The notes beneath the pieces were generated by a model that saw only the letters and a list, made by a program, of their open reading frames with translations, was not told the origin of the DNA and did not search any database. From positions 3,410,001 to 3,474,000 of the forward strand of contig JAYKYS010000011.1 in assembly GCA_036924285.1 (NCBI GenBank): a DNA stretch of 64,000 bases, written 5' to 3'. The position numbers and the translations under genes were made by a program. Source of the DNA: Asterella californica. Its lineage: Eukaryota; Streptophyta; Marchantiopsida; Marchantiales; Aytoniaceae. How positions within the stretch are numbered: position 1 is the first letter of the stretch; every line of letters begins with the position of its first letter. This document shows positions 58,994 to 64,000 of the stretch, one piece after another.

Positions 58994-59369
58994 GCCCTCG
59001 CACAGATCATTAGATGCCAATGGAGATTAGGGTTCAAGGAGTGATATGAGGAAGCATGACGTTTGCTATGTGATATAACTCCTCGAGAGTGTCGCTCCAT
59101 GTTGACGTTCCGTTGCTACTCGTAAGATATGCTTCTCCTCCTTTTTGTCTCTTCTTATTATCCGATTTGGTAATCAACGCACATGATTTAATCTTGGGTG
59201 GTTCGTTTGGACGGCTATCATGCAAAGTGTCAACTAGCACGCTTGAAGTCGATTTAGTATGCCAGACCTAAACCTAATAAGTCTAATTGGTGTTTCCTTC
59301 CTCCAGAGGGTGTAAACCATGATGATTGACAGCTCTTGTTGTCATTATAACCGTCCTTCTCTTCTCTCT

Positions 59370-59651
59370 GCTCCTTTGCTTCTCTAGGCTCTATCATGCA
59401 ACACATTGCAGACATTCCTTTGGCAAGTTATAATAGTTCAAGTTTGTCGCATTCTTCAAGAGCAGTGTTTGCATATCCTCACGGTTGTGCAAGTTTAGTC
59501 CAAGCACTCTGCTCCTCTGCTTCTCTAAGCTCTATCAAGCAACACATTGTGGACATTCCTTTGGCAAGTTACAATAGTTCAAATTTGTCGCATTCCTCAA
59601 GAGAAGTGTTTGCATATCCTCACGCTTGTGCAAGTTTAGTCCAAGCACTTC
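59370..59651 (+). repeat. 141 bp tandem duplication, open on the plus strand
   Basis: Two adjacent units (59370-59510 and 59511-59651) differ at about a dozen positions. The period is 141 = 3 x 47, and one frame (59396-59740) stays open through both, giving a 47-residue repeat with DIPLASYNSS and VFAYPH in each unit. Family unknown; it may be a repeat-borne frame. Confidence 0.75.
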
Positions 59652-59909
59652 TTCTCGCTAATGTGCTATCTTGTGTGCTTCTTACTTTAGCTTTCGAATG
59701 GACCTTGGTCATATTCTTTTCACACTCAACACAAAAATGATCTTTCCTCTCAGATCTAGCTCACGAGGCAAATAAAGGAATCTAATCCAAAAATTATCTT
59801 TGAATTAAAATGTCAGGTATTATCAAGGCCATCAGGTTTATCTGTTTTCTCTTGGTCTTGGCGCGCTTTGTTCTTAGCGGTAGCGGACAATCTTACAATG
59901 ATGTGATGG

Positions 59910-61224
59910 TTGAAGAATGAAGCTATGGCTTCGGCACGGTGTCGAGGTGAGAGTTTCTTGGGAAGGACGGAACCTTCTGACTGTGGTATGACAGTGAAGA
60001 TTGTATGTGTCTACTCAAGGAAGCGTTGGGCTTCTAGTTGTGGTTGCTAACTGAAAGGGGTAGGCTTCAGGTTACAATGTGGCACTGTAAAATACTCATA
60101 CAGGTCTCTTGACTTTTTTGATATGTTCAGGAAATGAACATAGACATCTAAACATCTGTTCAGGTTTAGACTCCTAAACTTCTCCTACATGTAAAAGAGG
60201 CCCCACTGGACACACACACGAAGTTTCAGCTTGAGATCAAATTCTAGCACCGAGATGTGGACAGAAAAGTTCTCAGTAAGAAAATTATTACAATTTCTAG
60301 TACCCAGATAGCTATTTCGACTTAGAATAGAAAATTGGGTCGATCACTTTCAATGATTCTTACAGGATTGGAGTCTACAGGATGCTGAACATCTTTGTGA
60401 AATTTGGCCTCTTGATCGTACACAGTTCTCCAGATCTTGTTCACTAAAGTTGCTGCTCTAGATTGAGAGCTTTTCAGACCCCCTCTGCTTCAGCGGTCGC
60501 CCTCAATTACTCACTTGCTCAAATGACTTGAAACATTTTGGACAGTCGTAGCCCTGCTGACAGTGAACGCAACCACGAAGGTTTGAAGCGATTTTCCTCA
60601 ATTTTGCTGCAATTGACAGTGAAAACTCCAAAATCAATAGAAGTGATGCAATTCTAGCACAATCTGAACTTCAATTTGGCATAACTCCTTCTTTATTGCT
60701 CCAAGTCGATCAAGAATTTCACTGACAGTGACTTGCAGGACGAGCTCTATCTTCCTGTGCTATTAGATTTCGCAGTGTCCTCACCAAATGCTCAAACTCC
60801 TCTTTAGACCCCTTCGTCTAAGTTTAGAGTTTTACAAAAGATAAAAATGGACCAATGGGAGTTCATAGCTCCACTTTGTTGTCCTTTAGTGCCCTTATCC
60901 ACATGGTAACTTAACTTCACTCATAGGCTATCACGTCAGCCCCCTAAAGTGCCAACGCAACCTTAAACTACCTAAAATGACATGCAACCCTGAAAGATAA
61001 CTTAAACCAACTAGAAAGCGTGCATGGGCGATAAGTAAATACAACCCATGAGCTTAAACTCTATCAACATGATAAACCTAAGTTCTGTACTTTGAACATC
61101 AAAAATAAGTATGAATTCACTTGCACAAGCATACGAATGCTTGAACAAGATAAATAGCATACTATCAACCTACTAGGACTCAAACCATATAACACAACGG
61201 TGTTAACGTATGTATAAAGGACTA
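59910..61224 (-). repeat. Dispersed 1.3 kb repeat, inverted copy of 38438-39790
   Basis: On the minus strand it starts tagtcctttatacata and carries the same ordered landmarks as the 38.4 kb copy, including caacaccgttgtgttat and cagtggggcctcttttacat. Between about 60080 and 60180 the two copies differ strongly (local indel). Confidence 0.75.
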
Positions 61225-61227
61225 GTG

Positions 61228-61365
61228 TGGTGCCCACAATTTACAGGATGTACGAATTTTTGAATTTTTTGAAGTTAATCACATGTCAGTGTAATTGAAA
61301 TAACCTTGTTGTTTAAGAATACATCTTGCTTAGAAGGAAGATGGTCTTAAGAACTTTTTGTAAGA
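61228..61365 (-). repeat. Inverted arm, right (partner 58855-58993)
   Basis: Begins tggtgcccacaatttac just after the dispersed repeat and ends cttagaaggaagatggtc. It is the reverse complement of the left arm. Confidence 0.65.
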
Positions 61366-62992
61366 GAAGTCGATTTCTTCCGAAGACAGAAGAAGGACAT
61401 CTTCCGAGAAGACGTCTTCCCTGACCAGGTCTACGAAAGACGGAAGACGGAAGATGTTGACCGTGACAGCGACTACGACTGCAGAGACCTAACCGCGTAC
61501 CACCCAGTAGGAGGGTAGGTGTACCTACCAGGTAGAAGGTAGTAGGTAGGTAAGGTAGATCGACGGACCCTTAAACTGCACGAGAAGATACGGGAGAAGC
61601 GCATTAGCGTAGACTCATCACCGCTTCCTGCATCGAGGACCTTTGCGTAGAAGAGTAGATTAGGAGGTGCCGAAAATGAGCGAGGAGGGCTAGCAGAGTG
61701 AAATCGAGGTCAGCAAGGATCAATTCGCAGCTAAAGAGAAGCGAGGACAAATTTCTGAGAGTAGGAAGCACTATCGAGTTGAAAGAGTCTCTTGTAGATT
61801 TCTGGAAGTAGACATTGAAGGGTGATTGAAGAAGAATCTGAGGTGGAACCCTGATTGATTGAGAGGCAGCAGGACATTGACGGTAGAAGCAACTCTGTGG
61901 AGTCGCATTCGAGCTAAGGTGGAGCCGGAAGCGTACAAAAGACTGAAGGCACTACGAGAAGCAGACAGAAGACTGTTTGAGGTTCTTCCCATGTTTTCTA
62001 CCCTTCCCACTGCTTCTCGTCTCTTGTTTAGTATCCCCCGCGCTTCCCCGTTTGTTTGCAGGTAACCCATCGATCCTTTTCTTCATCTCACATTTTCCTT
62101 CTGTGAAATTGGGCGCGGAAGTGCTGCCCAATTTCTGTCAGCCATCTTCTCGCTTCTTCATGAACTATAATCAAGCTTCCATGTCCGTCGTTCTCAAATT
62201 CGATCCCGTAGCTATCAATTTCTCTATTCTACTGCACCTCTACTCCTGAATCCCTGAACAGAAGACGCTTCGGAAGATCTGAACATCTTCGGAAGATCCT
62301 TCTGAATCTGAACATCTTCGGAAAATGCTTCTGATGTCTGATGTCTTCGGAAGACGACTGTGTGTAATTTGTATCAAGAGTGGATTGGATTTGCTCTTGT
62401 GTTGAGAGAAGCTTGGTACGAATCCTAAGTGACTTGGTGAGTTGTTTGTTGTTTCAAGAAGTTGGAAGTTGGGAACCAGGCCTGTGCCTCCCGATCTTCC
62501 AAGCTTCTCAAATCCACATCTTCCTAGAGAGACTAGAAGTCTGGAAAGGCTGGCAAAATGCGCAAGAAGACGTGAGGGTCCTTTACGGATCTCTTCTGTC
62601 AGACCATAGCAGCCTATTCCTTCTTCTTCCCGAACTTAGAAGAGAGTTGTGAGACGTCTTGCTGGTAGAATCTGGAGAGAATGGTCGAGGGTCATGTCTT
62701 CCCGTCATGCAGCAAGCTTCTTTTGAGTGTGTATGAGAGGTGAGAAGTCGGAAGAATAGAGTATGAATCTTGTGTCTGTTGTGAGGTTAGATTGTGTGTC
62801 GGAAGCAGAAGACGTGTGAGACCAGTGAAGAGAAGCCTGGCTTCGAGAAGTCTTCTGAGAACGTTATTGAATCGGAAGCTGTCTGGGGAGTCTTCCTGGA
62901 GGCCACTGTCATCGCAAGAGCTCGCGACCATCATCTGAACTTTTCATACACTGTGCTTCTCGCATATCTTCTATCTTCAGTTAGGAAGTAGG
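61366..62992. other. GAAGAC-rich intergenic tract
   Basis: More GC-rich than the spacer to its left, with many gaagac/cttcgg/ggaagat words (for example 61380-61450 and 62260-62355, where atcttcggaagatc-like units recur). No gene is supported; short open frames have no domain. Confidence 0.45.
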
Positions 62993-63577
62993 ATGAAATG
63001 CAAGGTGGGTTGTCTTCTTATGTTAGTGGAGTGCAAGGAGTGCATGTTCCGTTACTTGGATCGGCAGATAGAGAGAGTGAAGACGCTTTACGGTCTTATC
63101 TCGATACTGCCACCAGCAACTGCATCTTCCCAAGCCGCAGGACTATCGATCGGATCAGACTTGGAGAAGGAGGAGTTCGACCTCGCTGTCCACTTGGTAG
63201 TGACAGCGTTGGAAGCCGAGAAGATCACGGAAGAAGCCCCGGAAGACAAGGTGTCTTCTGGAAGATAGGAACAAGAGTTGTCTTCCCAGGTGTTTCGAGT
63301 GGAGGAGGTGACTTCCTTGGACCCCTATGAGGTCACCATGGTCCCCAGCGTCGAACTAGTGCCTCAGAAGAGCGAGGAAGCACAAGTCGATCCAGCTTCC
63401 CAGAAGATGCTTCCGTCTTCCGAAGCAGCAGCAGCAGAACCAGCGACGAATATTGAGGAAGAAGCCACCTCAGTAACACCTGAGGTATTCGCAAGACTTC
63501 TCAGCTTATCAGAAGTCAACTTAGAAGTTCCGATAGGAGCAGATCAGGTGGAGATTGCATCCGAGCAATTAGAGTAG
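62993..63577 (+). other. Two adjacent open frames of unknown nature
   Basis: Frame 62993-63268 includes FRYLDRQIERVKTLYGLISI and ends at TAG. Frame 63278-63577 is acidic, Glu/Ala/Val-rich, with ASQKMLPSSEAAAAEPATNI. The first has a helical gag-like flavour and the second looks like a disordered linker. They could be pieces of a retroelement gag or of a spliced host gene. Not recognised. Confidence 0.3.
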
Positions 63578-64000
63578 ACAGCAAGCGCAGAAGACAAGTT
63601 AACCTTGTCCAAACTTAGTAGAAACTGAACATGCTATCTTAGGAGGTGGCAGTTCTAGTGTAATTTTAGTTAGGCGATCATGTGGCAGAATAGGCAGCGC
63701 AGGAGTAGCAAGGTGGATAGCTAATCAGGAAGGGAACCGCTTGCATGTGGGGTGACAGCCTCCTGACAGTGCCCATTTCTCCCTGGTTGTAGTTGAAGAT
63801 GAGGATTCTCTCTGTTCCTCAAAGCAGATGCTTAAGTAGGATCAAAGAGTAGATTTTGGAGCGCACTAAACACACACACGCACTACTGTAGATGGAGACA
63901 CATTAGACATTAGATGCGTACAGTGTACACTACATCAATGTGAGAGACATACGAATAAATTGGGATTAAACCAAAGGGGTCTGCATTCTCTCGTTGCCAG
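63578..64000. other. Intergenic end of window
   Basis: Nothing coding is supported in the last 420 bases. Confidence 0.5.

Overview
The window reads as nuclear DNA of a streptophyte, most likely a bryophyte or another early-diverging land plant. Three sequence features point there: genes with GT-AG introns and plant-type products (a UUAT-like nucleotide-sugar transporter, a REX1B-domain protein, a bZIP relic); long AT-rich spacers full of decayed retroelements; and a cytosine methyltransferase of the non-permuted DNMT3 type inside a Ty3 retrotransposon. I cannot name the species.

Layout. 1-8.1 kb is AT-rich spacer with a hairpin-ended dispersed repeat and a gag relic. 8.15-10.1 kb (+) encodes an unrecognised membrane protein with two families of Cys-rich repeats. 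11.8-14.3 kb (-) is a four-exon nucleotide-sugar transporter of the TPT/UUAT group, with its upstream region to about 15.3 kb. 16-31 kb is mostly non-genic: a gag relic, a solo LTR, a diverged tandem array and AT-rich spacer. At 31.9-33.8 kb a decayed bZIP fragment (+) converges on an intact four-exon REX1B-domain gene (-). A 1.2 kb truncated copy of the transporter's exon 1 and upstream region sits just upstream of REX1B, between direct repeats of REX1B flank. 36-41 kb holds a 48 bp perfect palindrome, relics of an RT element and a 1.3 kb dispersed repeat whose inverted copy lies at 59.9-61.2 kb.

The centrepiece is a three-level nest at 41.1-55.8 kb. A 5'-truncated LINE (minus strand, 16 bp target-site duplication TATAAAAATATAGACT at 41095 and 55811) was entered by a 10.7 kb Ty3/gypsy-type element (43222-53910). 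That element's integrase was in turn entered by an unrelated 911 bp solo LTR (51202-52112). The Ty3-type element encodes, in a single reading frame, gag with zinc knuckles, aspartic protease, a complete-looking DNMT3-like C5-cytosine methyltransferase, reverse transcriptase, RNase H, integrase and a C-terminal PHD finger. It thus pairs a DNA-methylation writer with a probable histone-tail reader. The methyltransferase part and RT are separated only by UAG CAG UCA, which fits the leaky CAR-YYA readthrough context. The LTR arrangement (partial LTR, internal region, full LTR, 108 bp of LTR again) is what integration of a circularly permuted two-LTR circle would leave.

55.8-64 kb is again AT-rich or repeat-rich: another hairpin-ended repeat copy, a pair of inverted arms around 58.9 and 61.3 kb, a 141 bp tandem duplication, and a more GC-rich tract with short open frames of unknown nature. 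All similarity statements are by eye from remembered family motifs; no search was run.
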